DNA of 64,000 nt from Abyssogena phaseoliformis symbiont OG214 (GCF_016592595.1 NZ_AP012977.1:992001-1056000), one strand, 5' to 3'. Positions 51,760-61,728 are shown, counted from the stretch's first letter. Notes: generated by a model not told the origin, from the sequence alone. Made by a program: numbers and translations.

Positions 51760-52995
51760 ATGAGTATCGAATTTACAATTTCTAATCAATATTTACGCTC
51801 TAGTCGGAAAAAAGGCTTTGTTTCCTTTATTTCTGGGGTTTCTATGATGGGTTTGATTTTATCTGTCGTTACCTTGATTACGGTGCTATCTGTTATGAAT
51901 GGATTTCACAAAGAGCTTAGAGACAGGGTGTTAAATGCTATTTCTCATTCATATATTACTCAATATAATGGTCTGGTTGATAATTGGCAAGATTTACAAA
52001 CCAAAATCAACCAACATCCTAACATTATTAGCACTTCACCCTATATTGAAAAATATGCTTTACTCAGTACAAAAAATGGCGCCCAAGGCATTAGTGTGCG
52101 CGGTATTAAACCTGATTTGGAGAAAAAAACTTCTATTTTGTTAGATAAAATTAAGTCTGGTAGTGTCAACTTACTTAAATCAGACATTTTAATTGGTGCG
52201 GGGCTGGCAGCACAATTAGGTGTGATTATTAATGATAAAATTACATTACTGACACCCAAATTATCTTCTAATATTATAGGCATTCAACCCAGATTTAAAC
52301 GCTTTACCATTAGTGGTATTTTTGATGCCGGTATTGGCGAGTATGACAATAATTTAGCATTTATTAACTTAGAGCAAGCTCAAAAGTTGTACTCTATGAA
52401 AGGCCAAGTCTCTGGCATTCGACTCAAGGTTGATGATTTGTTTAATGCTAAGAAAATCACTCGTGAGGTTGTTGCTAGCTTACAAAGCAATCAATATTAT
52501 GGCGTTGATTGGACTGAGCAAAAAGCCAACTTTATTAAAGCACTTAACCTTGAAAAGCAGATGATTGGTATAATATTATTACTCATTATTGTAGTGGCTG
52601 CTTTTAATATTGTTTCTATGATGGTTATGGTGGTGACTGATAAAAAAGCCGACATTGCTATTTTAAGAACCCTTGGCATGACGCCCAATCGTATTGTAAA
52701 AATATTTTTTTACCAAGGGCTGACAATTGGTCTGGTTGGTATTACCATTGGTAGCATTTTAGGTATCTTGCTCTCGCTTAATATTGAAATGGTTGTTAGT
52801 GGCATTGAGTCCCTTTTAGACTTTCAGTTCTTTCCAAAAGATGTGTTTTATATTACTCGATTTCCTTCTGAAATACATATGACAGATATCGCAAAAGTTG
52901 CCTTGGGCAGTTTTATTTTAGTCACAATCGCCTCTATTTACCCAGCCAAACGCGCAGGAAAAGTTGATATTGCCAAGGCATTAAATCATGAATAA
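51760..52995 (+). CDS. lolC: Lipoprotein-releasing ABC transporter permease (LolC/LolE family)
   Basis: Inner-membrane permease that extracts mature lipoproteins for LolA. It is 411 aa. The first helix (FISGVSMMGLILSVVTLITVLSVMNG, about residues 22-47) is followed by a large periplasmic domain and three C-terminal helices with DKKADIAILRTLGMTPNRIVKIFF, the coupling-helix signature. The C terminus overlaps lolD by 8 bp. Only one permease gene is seen here, so it may act as a homodimer (LolF-like). Confidence 0.93.
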   Translation: MSIEFTISNQYLRSSRKKGFVSFISGVSMMGLILSVVTLITVLSVMNGFHKELRDRVLNAISHSYITQYNGLVDNWQDLQTKINQHPNIISTSPYIEKYALLSTKNGAQGISVRGIKPDLEKKTSILLDKIKSGSVNLLKSDILIGAGLAAQLGVIINDKITLLTPKLSSNIIGIQPRFKRFTISGIFDAGIGEYDNNLAFINLEQAQKLYSMKGQVSGIRLKVDDLFNAKKITREVVASLQSNQYYGVDWTEQKANFIKALNLEKQMIGIILLLIIVVAAFNIVSMMVMVVTDKKADIAILRTLGMTPNRIVKIFFYQGLTIGLVGITIGSILGILLSLNIEMVVSGIESLLDFQFFPKDVFYITRFPSEIHMTDIAKVALGSFILVTIASIYPAKRAGKVDIAKALNHE

Positions 52996-53668
52996 AATTA
53001 TTGAGTGTAATAATCTTAGTTACAGCTACCTTGATGGCAAGCAAAAAACACCGATACTTAACAACCTCAACTTAAACGTTAAGCAAGGTGAATCAATTGC
53101 GATCTTAGGACAATCAGGCTGTGGCAAATCTACTTTACTTAATCTACTAGGTGGTATCGACAAACCCACTCAAGGTGAAGTGCTCATCAATGGCAACAAT
53201 CTAGACTTATTAAATGAAAACGACACCACATTATTGCGTGGTAAATACTTAGGCTTTGTATATCAATTTCACCATCTATTAAATGATTTTAGCGCACTTG
53301 ATAACGTTGCAATGCCTGAGCGAATACAAGGGAAAAATCAACAATCTGCCCAAACCAATGCCAAAAAAATACTCTCAAAAATTGGGCTTGAACACCGCCT
53401 TAACCACTTACCAAGTGAGCTTTCTGGTGGCGAGCGCCAACGCGTTGCTATCGCCAGAGCTGTAATTACAAACCCTAGTTGTATTTTAGCAGATGAGCCC
53501 ACTGGAAATTTGGATGTTGAAAATGCTTATGAAGTGCTCAATCTAATGCTAACACTTAATCGCGCCCAAAACTGTGCGCTAATTGTTGTTACTCATGATG
53601 AAAAAATCGCTGCAAAAATGGATAAAGCGCTTGTCTTAAATCATGGTGTATTAATCCCTCTAATCTAG
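52988..53668 (+). CDS. lolD: Lipoprotein-releasing ABC transporter ATP-binding protein
   Basis: ATPase of the Lol transporter, 226 aa. Walker A GQSGCGKST is at about residues 39-47, the signature LSGGERQRVAIARA at about 143-156, Walker B CILADEPTGNLD at about 164-175, and the switch His in VVTHDEK. It follows lolC with an 8 bp overlap. Confidence 0.97.
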   Translation: MNKIIECNNLSYSYLDGKQKTPILNNLNLNVKQGESIAILGQSGCGKSTLLNLLGGIDKPTQGEVLINGNNLDLLNENDTTLLRGKYLGFVYQFHHLLNDFSALDNVAMPERIQGKNQQSAQTNAKKILSKIGLEHRLNHLPSELSGGERQRVAIARAVITNPSCILADEPTGNLDVENAYEVLNLMLTLNRAQNCALIVVTHDEKIAAKMDKALVLNHGVLIPLI

Positions 53669-53678
53669 ACATAAAACC

Positions 53679-54212
53679 ATGCAAATACACCAATTACAAA
53701 TGAGTTATTCGCCCGAAGAAGATCGTATTATTTTGCGTGTTGGTAGCACCACAGATGAGGAAATTTGCTTATTTCTCACTCGTCGGCTGGTTAATGATTT
53801 TTGGACAATTCTTGTTCCAGCAATGAAACAATCTGAGCCAATGCTCAACGACATGCAAAAAACGTCAGAAATACCAGAAGTTAAAAAAATCAAACAAGAA
53901 ATACAACACCAACAAATTATTGAAAAAAGTGATTACATCACGCCTTTTAATAAGGGAAAAGAGTCTCCAGTTGGGCAAACACCCATGCTAACAACAAAAA
54001 TAAGCATTAACACAAATGATAGCAATATGACTTTGTTTGTCTTTTCAAGTGCTGATGGTAAAAATATTAACCTTAACCTCAATCAAGAATTGGTGCACAA
54101 TTTATATGAGCTCATTGCTAAAGTATTGCCTAGCACAAATTGGGGACTTGTATTGGAAGGTGCGACAAATACTGCTTTTATTGAAAATAAAACCAAATCA
54201 GTATTGCATTAA
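53679..54212 (+). CDS. Conserved hypothetical protein
   Basis: 177 aa with no signal peptide or membrane helix. It starts MQIHQLQMSYSPEEDRIILRVGSTTDEEICLFLTRRL, a conserved-looking strand/helix unit. A poorly conserved linker (residues about 50-100) and a second unit with LNQELVHNLYELIAKVL follow. It lies 10 bp after lolD, probably co-transcribed. Family not recognised; this N-terminal pattern occurs in uncharacterised proteobacterial proteins. Confidence 0.75.
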   Translation: MQIHQLQMSYSPEEDRIILRVGSTTDEEICLFLTRRLVNDFWTILVPAMKQSEPMLNDMQKTSEIPEVKKIKQEIQHQQIIEKSDYITPFNKGKESPVGQTPMLTTKISINTNDSNMTLFVFSSADGKNINLNLNQELVHNLYELIAKVLPSTNWGLVLEGATNTAFIENKTKSVLH

Positions 54213-54256
54213 TAAGCCAAGGCTTTACGCAAAAGTTTTATTTTCTCTGACAATTT

Positions 54257-55078
54257 TTAAAATGATTGTAAACTCGAAAACCACTGCGCTGGATTTTGTA
54301 AAATAGTTTTTTCCATTTTGAGCATTAATGCCTGTGCTAGTTGCTCTATTTTTTTGGCTACTTGTTGGACTCTGATTCAAACAAACCATTCACTAATTCA
54401 ATATTAACCACGTATTCATTGTTATTTTTAACTGGTAATAAATAAATAAAATACAAGGGTTTTTTAGCTAATATAGACAAAGAGGCGGCAGTTTTAGGAA
54501 TGGTGGTCTGAAAGCCTAAAAATGATACTTCTAACCCTTCGTTCTTTAAATCACTATGAATAAAAACGCTTTGTCCTTGATTAAGTACGTGCGCCAATTG
54601 AAAAAAAGTATTTTTAGACTTTTTAACATAAGGAATGTCCAGATATTGCAGAGTTCTCAACCCGAGTTGATGCAAGCTTGGTGCTTGATTTCCTGCACCT
54701 ATCATCGTACAAACCTTAACACCGCTCTGTTTAAGTGCATAAGCCGTACCATCCAGTCTTACCCATATGTATTGATGCAAATACAGCGCCACTATCGGTC
54801 AATTGCCCCACGGGAATTGGGGAGTTGATTCTATAACTGTGTTTTTTAATATCAAGGATATTAATCATATTAGCAACAACATTAGCAATAGAGAGGCGCA
54901 CCAAAGTGTTGATTTTTTGTTCTGAAAAATCATGGAAAATAATTTTCATATCTTCGCAAATACGCACTAATTTAGCACGTAATGAGAGCCAAACAAAAAG
55001 CTTAATAAATGTTAAGTGGATAAAACTAGGCGCATTTAGTAGCCACCATAAAAATGCCAATAAAATTCGTTGCACCAT
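54257..55078 (-). pseudogene. LpxL/HtrB-like lipid acyltransferase, frameshifted
   Basis: It starts MVQRILLAFLWWLLNAPSFI. The first frame continues to GAVFASIHMGKT at about 54750. The second (54358-54790) has LDGTAYALKQSGVKVCTMIGAGNQAPSL and then VFIHSDLKNEGLEVSFLGFQTTIPKTAASLS. The C terminus (VAKKIEQLAQALMLKMEKTI and LQNPAQWFSSLQSF, stop 54257) is in a third frame. The usual HxxxxD/E acyltransferase motif would be near the first break. It follows the adenylation-enzyme remnant directly. Confidence 0.75.
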
Positions 55079-55079
55079 T

Positions 55080-56513
55080 TTAAAAATCCATATATTGCTT
55101 TAATAGCAATTGATTGTCTACTTTTAAATTACGTGTCAGCAGAAAATCAGCATGAAAAACATACTCATTAGGAATCATATATTTAGGCAATCTAGGCTCA
55201 AGATAAGCATTAACCACATCCACATTGCAATCACTTGTTTGTATAAAAGCAACTAGACGAATGATACGTCTATTGTATTCTGATGGTAAAGTTCTTACAT
55301 TAAAAATATCGGTTAATTGCCCAATAACATGGTTTATTTCACCTAAATCAATACGATGTCCATTATATTTAATCATATCGTCTTGAACGGGGGTCCAGAA
55401 AAAAACAATTTGTTGTCTTTTTGATAAACCATGTCTCCAGTAGCATAGCAACGCACATCCTTCTTTATTAGTGGTAAAGCTATCATTATTAGCGTTCAAA
55501 TACCCAATAGAAACACTCTGTCCACTAATCAATAATTCACCTGTGACATTTTTCTCAAAAATACCACTATTTTGAGTGTCAATATGGCAAGTGGTGTTGA
55601 TATTGCCAATAGGGAATTGATTGTAAGTATTTAATATTTTTTGATTAATTTGAATACTACTCACCATAACAGTTACCTCTGTTGGTCCATAAGTATTAAA
55701 TAATTGCAGATTAGTAAAATGGGAAAGTAATAAGCCAGCTAATTTAGTCGGTAACACTCCACCACACAAAATCATCAAAATTAAACAAGGAAAATTTTCA
55801 CTATTAAACGCTTTATCAAAACCAAACGCAAAGGCAAAAGAAGGTGTTGAAACCCAGACATTACAGCGATATGCTAAAAATATAGTTTGAAATAACATGG
55901 TTTTGTTATCCATTAAAACCAAACTAGCGCTCAAACTTAGTGCATTAACCAGTTCAAATATAGATAAATCAAAACTCAACAACGCTTGATTCATAAACAC
56001 TTGATTGGCAGACAAGGAAAAACTCAACTGTGACCACGCAATAAAATTGTTTAAATTTAAAGCACTAATTTGCACGCCTTTTGGTTCACCCGCACTACCA
56101 GAAGTGAAAATAATATAGGTCAAAGGGTCGTCTTGGTTTTTTTGGCTTAGTACATTCACCCTTGCCAAATAGTGTTATTGAACCAGATGCCACATTAACC
56201 AACAAGCCTTTTCCTAATTGTTGTTTTACTTTATCAATACGCTTTTTAGGATAGCTAATATCAATAGGAACAAAAGGGATTTTAAGTATTAAACAGGCAA
56301 GTATTAGTGCTATAAAATCAACCTCTTTATGCCCATATAAGATAATTGGCGCAGTCAGCCCATTAGTTTCTTGGTGTAATTTGTCAACTTGACAATCAAC
56401 TTTTTTCTTTAATACAGACCAGCTAACATCTATATCTGACCCAGCAATAGCCAACTTATTACCGTCACTTTTCAAGTGATAAAAAAGATCGCTTGTCGAA
56501 ACAAAAAAAACAT
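55080..56513 (-). pseudogene. AMP-forming adenylation enzyme (DltA/NRPS A-domain-like), with hidden frameshifts
   Basis: The first piece (56095-56475, with the likely start ATG at 56513 out of frame) has IILYGHKEVDFIALILACLI and PFVPIDISYPKKRI. The main frame (55080-56168) has YIIFTSGSAGEPKGVQIS, FNTYGPTEVTV, GNINTTCHID, GELLISGQSVSIGYLN, QDDMIKYNGHRIDLGEIN and a C-terminal LKVDNQLLL with the catalytic Lys. Between about 55390 and 55455 the frame is wrong: the conserved YATGDMVYQKDNKLFFSG reads only in another frame, so two compensating indels hide a dead TGD motif. It would activate an amino or carboxylic acid for the carrier encoded just upstream. Confidence 0.8.
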
Positions 56514-56518
56514 TTAAA

Positions 56519-56747
56519 TTATGGTTGTGATTTGTGTGATAAATATTGGTGTAATCTGTTAATACTGTCGAAATTTTGTTCAGTTACTTCATCCAAAGCA
56601 ACCAATAAGCCTAATTTTTTGCTCTATTTCAAGTATTAACTCAACAATAATAATAGAATCAATCAGGCCTGACAAAATCAGCGCATCATCCCCATCTAGT
56701 TTTTTAAGAACTAATCCTTAGATGATGTTTGGAATAACCTCTTTCAT
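56519..56747 (-). pseudogene. Acyl/peptidyl carrier protein, degraded
   Basis: The ATG at 56747 overlaps the panD stop (ATGA). The frame reads MKEVIPNII, then a TAA, then GLVLKKLDGDDALILSGLIDSI with the phosphopantetheine Ser in the LIDSI motif, and VELILEIEQK. A frameshift at about 56620 leads to LVALDEVTEQNFDSINRLHQYL with a stop at 56519. The order and length (about 75 residues) match an acyl carrier protein. It directly precedes the adenylation-enzyme remnant. Confidence 0.8.
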
Positions 56748-57115
56748 AAGCTTATATTGGCACTTATCTTAGTTAAAACGTTTTGATCATTAACATAACA
56801 CAGCCTAGGCGCATAACTCTCAAGTTCTTTTTCGGTGTACATGCCATACGCAGCAATAATTAACACATCACCCACATTCACTTTATGGGCAGCAGCGCCA
56901 TTAACCGAAATAACGCCAGAATTGTCTTTGCCACGAATCGTGTAAGTTGTAAAGCGATTACCATTGTTAATATTGTAAATTTGAATTTGTTCAAATGCGC
57001 CAATATCTGCCGCATCTAATAGCACACCATCAATCTCACAAGAGCCCTCATAATCCAACTCAACCGCGGTTGTTGTTACCCTGTGCAATTTAGCACTCAA
57101 AAAAGTTCTTTGCAT
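56744..57115 (-). CDS. panD: Aspartate 1-decarboxylase
   Basis: Makes beta-alanine for pantothenate. It is 123 aa, near the E. coli 126. The self-processing site Gly-Ser is in [10 protein letters not shown] (Ser at about residue 25), which becomes the pyruvoyl cofactor. TTYTIRG and [20 protein letters not shown] follow. It lies between oadB and the carrier-protein remnant, with 9 bp to oadB. Confidence 0.96.
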   Translation of the reverse strand: MQRTFLSAKLHRVTTTAVELDYEGSCEIDGVLLDAADIGAFEQIQIYNINNGNRFTTYTIRGKDNSGVISVNGAAAHKVNVGDVLIIAAYGMYTEKELESYAPRLCYVNDQNVLTKISANISL

Positions 57116-57124
57116 GAAAATGAA

Positions 57125-58255
57125 CTAGCCTAAAAACTGAATCATGATACCTGCTGCAATTGCCGAACCAATCACACCAGCAACATTAGGACCCATTGCA
57201 TGCATTAATAAAAAGTTATGTGGATTAGCCTCTAAACCCACTTTATTAGAAACACGGGCCGCCATAGGTACTGCAGAAACACCAGCAGAACCAATCAAAG
57301 GGTTGATTTTATTTTTACTAAATACATTCATAAATTTTGCCATTAATAACCCACAAGCCGTACCAATAGCAAAAGCTACCATGCCTAAAAGCAAAATACC
57401 CAAGGTGTCTAATTGTAAGAATTTATCCGCCATTAGTTTTGAACCCACTGCCAAGCCTAAGAAAATAGTCACAATATTAATCAAAGAATTTTGCGTTGTA
57501 TCGCTCAAACGGTCAACCACGCCAGACTCTTTCATTAAATTACCAAAGGCAAACATACCCAGCAGTGGTGCTGCATCAGGTAATAATAAAGCCACTAACA
57601 TTAACAACATGATGGGAAAAATAATCTTTTCGGCTTTCGACACTTTGCGTAATTGCACCATTTCAATTTGACGTTCTTTTTCAGTCGTTAGAGCGCGCAT
57701 AATTGGCGGTTGAATAAGTGGCACTAACGCCATATAAGAATAAGAGGCAACTGCAATTGCACCTAACAAATCAGGCGCAAGTTTTGAAGCAACATAAATA
57801 CTGGTTGGCCCATCAGCACCACCAATAATACCAATAGCAGCAGCATCAGTCAGACTAAAATCAAAAACCCCTAGCGCTGTTAAGCCGATAGCGCCTAATA
57901 AAGTCGCAAAAATACCAAATTGCGCTGCTGCACCGAGTAATAATGTCTTAGGGTTAGCTAATAACGGGCCAAAGTCAGTCAAGGCGCCTACACCCATGAA
58001 AATAATCAATGGAAATGCACCAGACTCAATACCTACTACATAGAATACGTGCAAAATACCGCTGCTTTCAGCAATGCCTGCACCTGGAATATTGGCCAAA
58101 ATTGCACCAAAACCAATGGGTAGTAATAACAATGGCTCAAAATTTTTAATAATTGCTAAATATAGAAGTAGCATCCCAACTAATAGCATTAAGCCTTGCC
58201 CCCAAGACATCTGATAAAGGCCTGTGTTAATCCAAAGTGTGTTTAATTGTTCCAT
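57125..58255 (-). CDS. oadB: Oxaloacetate decarboxylase beta subunit (Na+ pump)
   Basis: Multi-pass inner-membrane subunit that decarboxylates carboxybiotin while pumping Na+ out. It is 376 aa. Signature segments are [49 protein letters not shown]-like (here VASYSYMA), and [17 protein letters not shown] near the C terminus. It is downstream of oadA by 15 bp in the order oadG-oadA-oadB. Confidence 0.96.
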   Translation of the reverse strand: MEQLNTLWINTGLYQMSWGQGLMLLVGMLLLYLAIIKNFEPLLLLPIGFGAILANIPGAGIAESSGILHVFYVVGIESGAFPLIIFMGVGALTDFGPLLANPKTLLLGAAAQFGIFATLLGAIGLTALGVFDFSLTDAAAIGIIGGADGPTSIYVASKLAPDLLGAIAVASYSYMALVPLIQPPIMRALTTEKERQIEMVQLRKVSKAEKIIFPIMLLMLVALLLPDAAPLLGMFAFGNLMKESGVVDRLSDTTQNSLINIVTIFLGLAVGSKLMADKFLQLDTLGILLLGMVAFAIGTACGLLMAKFMNVFSKNKINPLIGSAGVSAVPMAARVSNKVGLEANPHNFLLMHAMGPNVAGVIGSAIAAGIMIQFLG

Positions 58256-58270
58256 GTTAAGATTTACAAA

Positions 58271-60100
58271 TTATGCGAGTGTTAATAAGGTTTGACCTAC
58301 ATCAACTGTATCGCCTTCCTTAATCTCGATGTTAGTCACAACACCACTTCTAGCGGCCTTAATTTCAGTTTCCATTTTCATAGCTTCAAGAATAACCAAA
58401 ACATCGCCTTGATTAATTTTTTGATTCACCTCAACCATTACTTTCCAAATAGTCCCCGATAATGGCGCATCAATGGTCTCGGCTTCTGTTGTTGGTGCTG
58501 TGCTAAGTATTTCTTTTTCTGCTGGCGTTGATGCTTTTTCTTGATAAGAAGAGGCCTTCATTGAGGTAATATTACCCCCTGCTGAAACGTCAACAGTATA
58601 GGAATTACCTTTAAATGAAATGGTATAAGTCCCTTCTTCTTTGTCAGGCTTTTGGCAATTATCGCCTGCTTGTGGCACTGGCTCAAAGAAATCAGGATTG
58701 TCTCTATTTTGTAAAAACAAGATACCCACTTGCGGGAATAATGCGTAAGTTAATAAATCATCAACCTTGTCTTTAGACAAAGAAATTCCTTTCTCAGCAA
58801 TGATTTTATCAAACTCTTGCTCAAGAATATGCATCTCTGGTGCAATGTTATCAGCAGGTCTGCAAGTAATCGGCTCACCACCATCCAAAACTTTAACTTG
58901 CAAGGCTTGGTCAACAGGTGCGGGTGTTGCACCATATTCACCTTTGAGCACACCAGCAGATTCTTTAGTAATCGTCTTATAGCGCTCCCCAGTGAGTACA
59001 TTAAGTACAGATTGTGTACCTACAATTTGAGAAGTGGGAGTTACCAATGGGATATAGCCCAAATCCTTACGCACACGTGGAATTTCAGCCAATACTTCAT
59101 CCATCTTATCAAGTGCGCCTTGTTCACGTAGTTGGCTTTCCATATTGGTTAGCATACCGCCTGGCACTTGGGATAATAAAATTCTTGAATCTACCCCTCT
59201 AAGTGAGCCTTCAAACTGTACATATTTACAACGCACTGGCCTAAAGTAAGCATCAATTTCTTCTAATTTTTTCAAATCTAGCCCTGTTTTTCTTGGGCTA
59301 TTTTCTAAAATAGAAACCACAGAATTGGTCGCACTATGGCCATAAGTCATACTCATAGAACCAATGGCAGTATCAACACGATCAATGCCAGCTTCAACAG
59401 CTTTAACAATGGTAGCAGTAGACAATCCAGTTGTCGCATGAGCGTGTAATTGAATAGGAATATCAACAACTGCCTTTAATGCTTTAACCAAATCATAAGC
59501 CACATACGGTTGCAATAAACCCGCCATATCTTTAATACAAAGAGAATGTGCGCCCATGTCTTCAATTTCTCTAGCCATGTCTAGCCAAGTTTGAGTATTG
59601 TGCACTGGACTGACTGTATAAGAAATAGTGCCTTGAGCATGCATGCCTAATTTAACAGTTTGGTCTGTTGCCGTTTTCAGATTTCGGATATCATTCATCG
59701 CATCAAAAATCCGAAATACACTTACGCCATTTTCAACACTTTGGTCTACAAATTTACGCACCACGTCATCACTATAGTGGCGATAGCCTAATAAATTTTG
59801 ACCCCTAAGTAACATTTGCTGAGGCGTATTAGGCATTACTTTTTTAATCTCTCGGATTCTATCCCAAGGATCTTCCCCTAAATAACGAATACACGAATCA
59901 AAAGTCGCCCCACCCCATGATTCCATTGACCAATAGCCAATTTTATCTAATTTGTCGGCAATCGGCAACATATCGTCAATACGCATGCGTGTTGCAAATA
60001 AGGATTGATGTGCATCTCTAAAAACAAGCTCGGTAATTTCTACCTTTTTACCTTGTGCACTATCAGGTTTTTTAGTTAGTTTTTTAAAAAAATTTAGCAT
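58271..60100 (-). CDS. oadA: Oxaloacetate decarboxylase alpha subunit (biotin-carrying)
   Basis: Carboxyltransferase that moves the carboxyl group of oxaloacetate to biotin. It is 609 aa. The HMGL-like TIM barrel carries FRDAHQSLFATRMRIDDML (about residues 28-46) with the metal-binding Asp and HAHATTGLS with metal-binding His. A PYC/OadA linker domain follows, and the C-terminal biotinyl domain has LEAMKMETEI at about residue 575. It makes pyruvate and conserves energy as a Na+ gradient. Confidence 0.97.
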   Translation of the reverse strand: MLNFFKKLTKKPDSAQGKKVEITELVFRDAHQSLFATRMRIDDMLPIADKLDKIGYWSMESWGGATFDSCIRYLGEDPWDRIREIKKVMPNTPQQMLLRGQNLLGYRHYSDDVVRKFVDQSVENGVSVFRIFDAMNDIRNLKTATDQTVKLGMHAQGTISYTVSPVHNTQTWLDMAREIEDMGAHSLCIKDMAGLLQPYVAYDLVKALKAVVDIPIQLHAHATTGLSTATIVKAVEAGIDRVDTAIGSMSMTYGHSATNSVVSILENSPRKTGLDLKKLEEIDAYFRPVRCKYVQFEGSLRGVDSRILLSQVPGGMLTNMESQLREQGALDKMDEVLAEIPRVRKDLGYIPLVTPTSQIVGTQSVLNVLTGERYKTITKESAGVLKGEYGATPAPVDQALQVKVLDGGEPITCRPADNIAPEMHILEQEFDKIIAEKGISLSKDKVDDLLTYALFPQVGILFLQNRDNPDFFEPVPQAGDNCQKPDKEEGTYTISFKGNSYTVDVSAGGNITSMKASSYQEKASTPAEKEILSTAPTTEAETIDAPLSGTIWKVMVEVNQKINQGDVLVILEAMKMETEIKAARSGVVTNIEIKEGDTVDVGQTLLTLA

Positions 60101-60106
60101 GGTCCC

Positions 60107-60349
60107 TTATGCTCCCCTATGCATTTTGATTGCTTGTTCAATGACAAATTTAGTCTCCTCATCCATCTCGTCTTTAAGTTCAGAATTGTTATTAAAATCT
60201 TGCTGATCATGAACTTTACTTTGAAATTTTTGAATCATCATAGACATTAATTTAGTAACGCCAACCAACAAAGTTAAAAACAAGAATACGAACCCCATAC
60301 CAAACAAGGTTAAATTAAGTGCTTGAGCTATAAAATCTGTTTGTTCCAT
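60107..60349 (-). CDS. oadG: Oxaloacetate decarboxylase gamma subunit
   Basis: 80 aa single-pass membrane subunit that holds the alpha and beta subunits together. It has an N-terminal hydrophobic helix (LTLFGMGFVFLFLTLLVGVTKLM, about residues 13-35) and a hydrophilic tail. It is first in the oad operon, 6 bp before oadA. Confidence 0.88.
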   Translation of the reverse strand: MEQTDFIAQALNLTLFGMGFVFLFLTLLVGVTKLMSMMIQKFQSKVHDQQDFNNNSELKDEMDEETKFVIEQAIKMHRGA

Positions 60350-60373
60350 ATTATGATTTTTTTTATATTAATT

Positions 60374-60458
60374 TGGTACCGATGGACGGAATCGAACCGT
60401 CACTCCCGAAGGAACCGGATTTTGAATCCGGCGCGTCTACCAATTCCACCACATCGGC
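60374..60458 (-). tRNA. tRNA-Leu (anticodon CAA)
   Basis: 85 nt class II tRNA with encoded CCA. The acceptor GCCGATG pairs with CATCGGT, the anticodon loop is TTCAAAA within CCGGA...TCCGG, and the T arm contains GGTTCGATTCC. It lies between infA and oadG on the same strand. Confidence 0.96.
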
Positions 60459-60465
60459 AATATTT

Positions 60466-60684
60466 TTATTTGTGTCTAAAAGTAATCCTTCCTTTGGTTA
60501 AATCATAAGGCGTCATCTCAACGGTTACTTTATCACCTGGAAGAATGCGAATATAGTGCTTGCGCATTTTGCCAGAAATATGTGCCAAAATACGATGACT
60601 ATTTTCTAATTCAACCGTAAAAGTCGTATTCGGTAATTTTTCTTTAACAACGCCTTCTAACTCAATGTAATCGCTTTTTGACAT
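60466..60684 (-). CDS. infA: Translation initiation factor IF-1
   Basis: 72 aa S1/OB-fold protein that occupies the ribosomal A site during initiation, the standard length. It contains [22 protein letters not shown] and [25 protein letters not shown] and ends [10 protein letters not shown]. Its stop is 8 bp before tRNA-Leu, so infA and the tRNA may be co-transcribed. Confidence 0.97.
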   Translation of the reverse strand: MSKSDYIELEGVVKEKLPNTTFTVELENSHRILAHISGKMRKHYIRILPGDKVTVEMTPYDLTKGRITFRHK

Positions 60685-60804
60685 AAATCGCTATAAATTT
60701 CCAATCTAAATAAATTCGCCTATTTTACCCGATTGTTAGAGGATAGTTAAAAAATCATAAATCCAAAATCTAGCTTCTATAGAAATTGGAAACGCGTCAA
60801 TCTT

Positions 60805-60817
60805 AACTGAATCAGTT
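60805..60817. promoter_or_regulatory. Perfect palindrome overlapping a TATAAT box upstream of metF
   Basis: AACTGA-a-TCAGTT is a perfect 13 bp inverted repeat, and the last T begins the sequence TATAAT (60817-60822), about 33 bp before the metF start. Such a position fits an operator that would block the promoter. No regulator is identified, and the short palindrome may be chance. Confidence 0.4.
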
Positions 60818-60854
60818 ATAATAAGGGCACTTTTATTATAGATGTATTGCATTA

Positions 60855-61676
60855 ATGAAAATCAGTTTTGAGTTTTTTCCACCTAGAACAAATCAAGGCA
60901 AAGAAAAACTAACCCGAGTTAGGCAAAGTTTAAGTATGATATCGCCTGAATATTTTTCAACCACTTTTGGCGCAGGTGGTACAACACAAGATGCAACCTT
61001 AGAGGCGGTGTTAGATATTCAAAAAAACGACAACATTCCAGCTGCGCCACATCTATCTTGTATTGGCTCAGAAAAGTCCAACATTATTGAATTATTAGAT
61101 AAATACAAATCTGCAAATATCAATCGTATTATTGCGCTAAGAGGTGATATTCCTTCAGGTGTATGTGATATTGGCGATTTTCATTATGCCAATGAATTGG
61201 TTGAATTTATCCGATCTGAATATAATGACTACTTCCATATTCAGGTGGCAGCCTATCCTGAAATGCACCCGCAAGCCAAGAATATTACAAGTGATTTAGC
61301 ACACTTTGTTAACAAGATTAAAGCAGGCGCTAATGGCGCAATTACACAATACTTCTATAATGCTGATGCCTATTTTAGGTTTAGAGATGATGTGCAAAAA
61401 CTGGGTGTAGATATCCCAATCACACCGGGTATTATGTCAATTACCAACTACACTCAACTACTTAACTTTTCTAAAATGTGTGGCGCGCAAATTCCAAAAT
61501 GGATTTTAGAGCGGCTCAAACTTTATGAAAATGACCTAGAATCACTTGGTAATTTTGGCTTTGATGTTGTCTCCAACTTATGCCAAACACTCAAAAGCCA
61601 AGGTGTGAGTAGTTTTCATTTTTATTCAATGAATCGTACAGAGCCTTCTCTTAAACTAGCAAAAAACATAATATAG
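60855..61676 (+). CDS. metF: 5,10-methylenetetrahydrofolate reductase
   Basis: Flavoenzyme reducing methylene-THF to methyl-THF for methionine. It is 273 aa, slightly shorter than the 290-300 typical. It starts MKISFEFFPPRTNQGKEKL, with FGAGGTTQD, PHLSCIGSE, IIALRGDIPSG and VNKIKAGANGAITQYFYN in order. It ends at a hairpin terminator. With gcvP and folD it supplies one-carbon units. Confidence 0.95.
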   Translation: MKISFEFFPPRTNQGKEKLTRVRQSLSMISPEYFSTTFGAGGTTQDATLEAVLDIQKNDNIPAAPHLSCIGSEKSNIIELLDKYKSANINRIIALRGDIPSGVCDIGDFHYANELVEFIRSEYNDYFHIQVAAYPEMHPQAKNITSDLAHFVNKIKAGANGAITQYFYNADAYFRFRDDVQKLGVDIPITPGIMSITNYTQLLNFSKMCGAQIPKWILERLKLYENDLESLGNFGFDVVSNLCQTLKSQGVSSFHFYSMNRTEPSLKLAKNII

Positions 61677-61699
61677 CCTACACAACGCCAGCATTTTGC

Positions 61700-61728
61700 C
61701 CAATCTAATTTAGATTAGATTGGTTTTT
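61700..61728 (+). terminator. Rho-independent terminator after metF
   Basis: CCAATCTAA-tttaga-TTAGATTGG is a perfect 9 bp stem with a 6 nt loop, followed by TTTTT. It lies 23 bp after the metF stop. The end of the convergent gene at 61705 overlaps it, so it may serve both directions. Confidence 0.8.
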
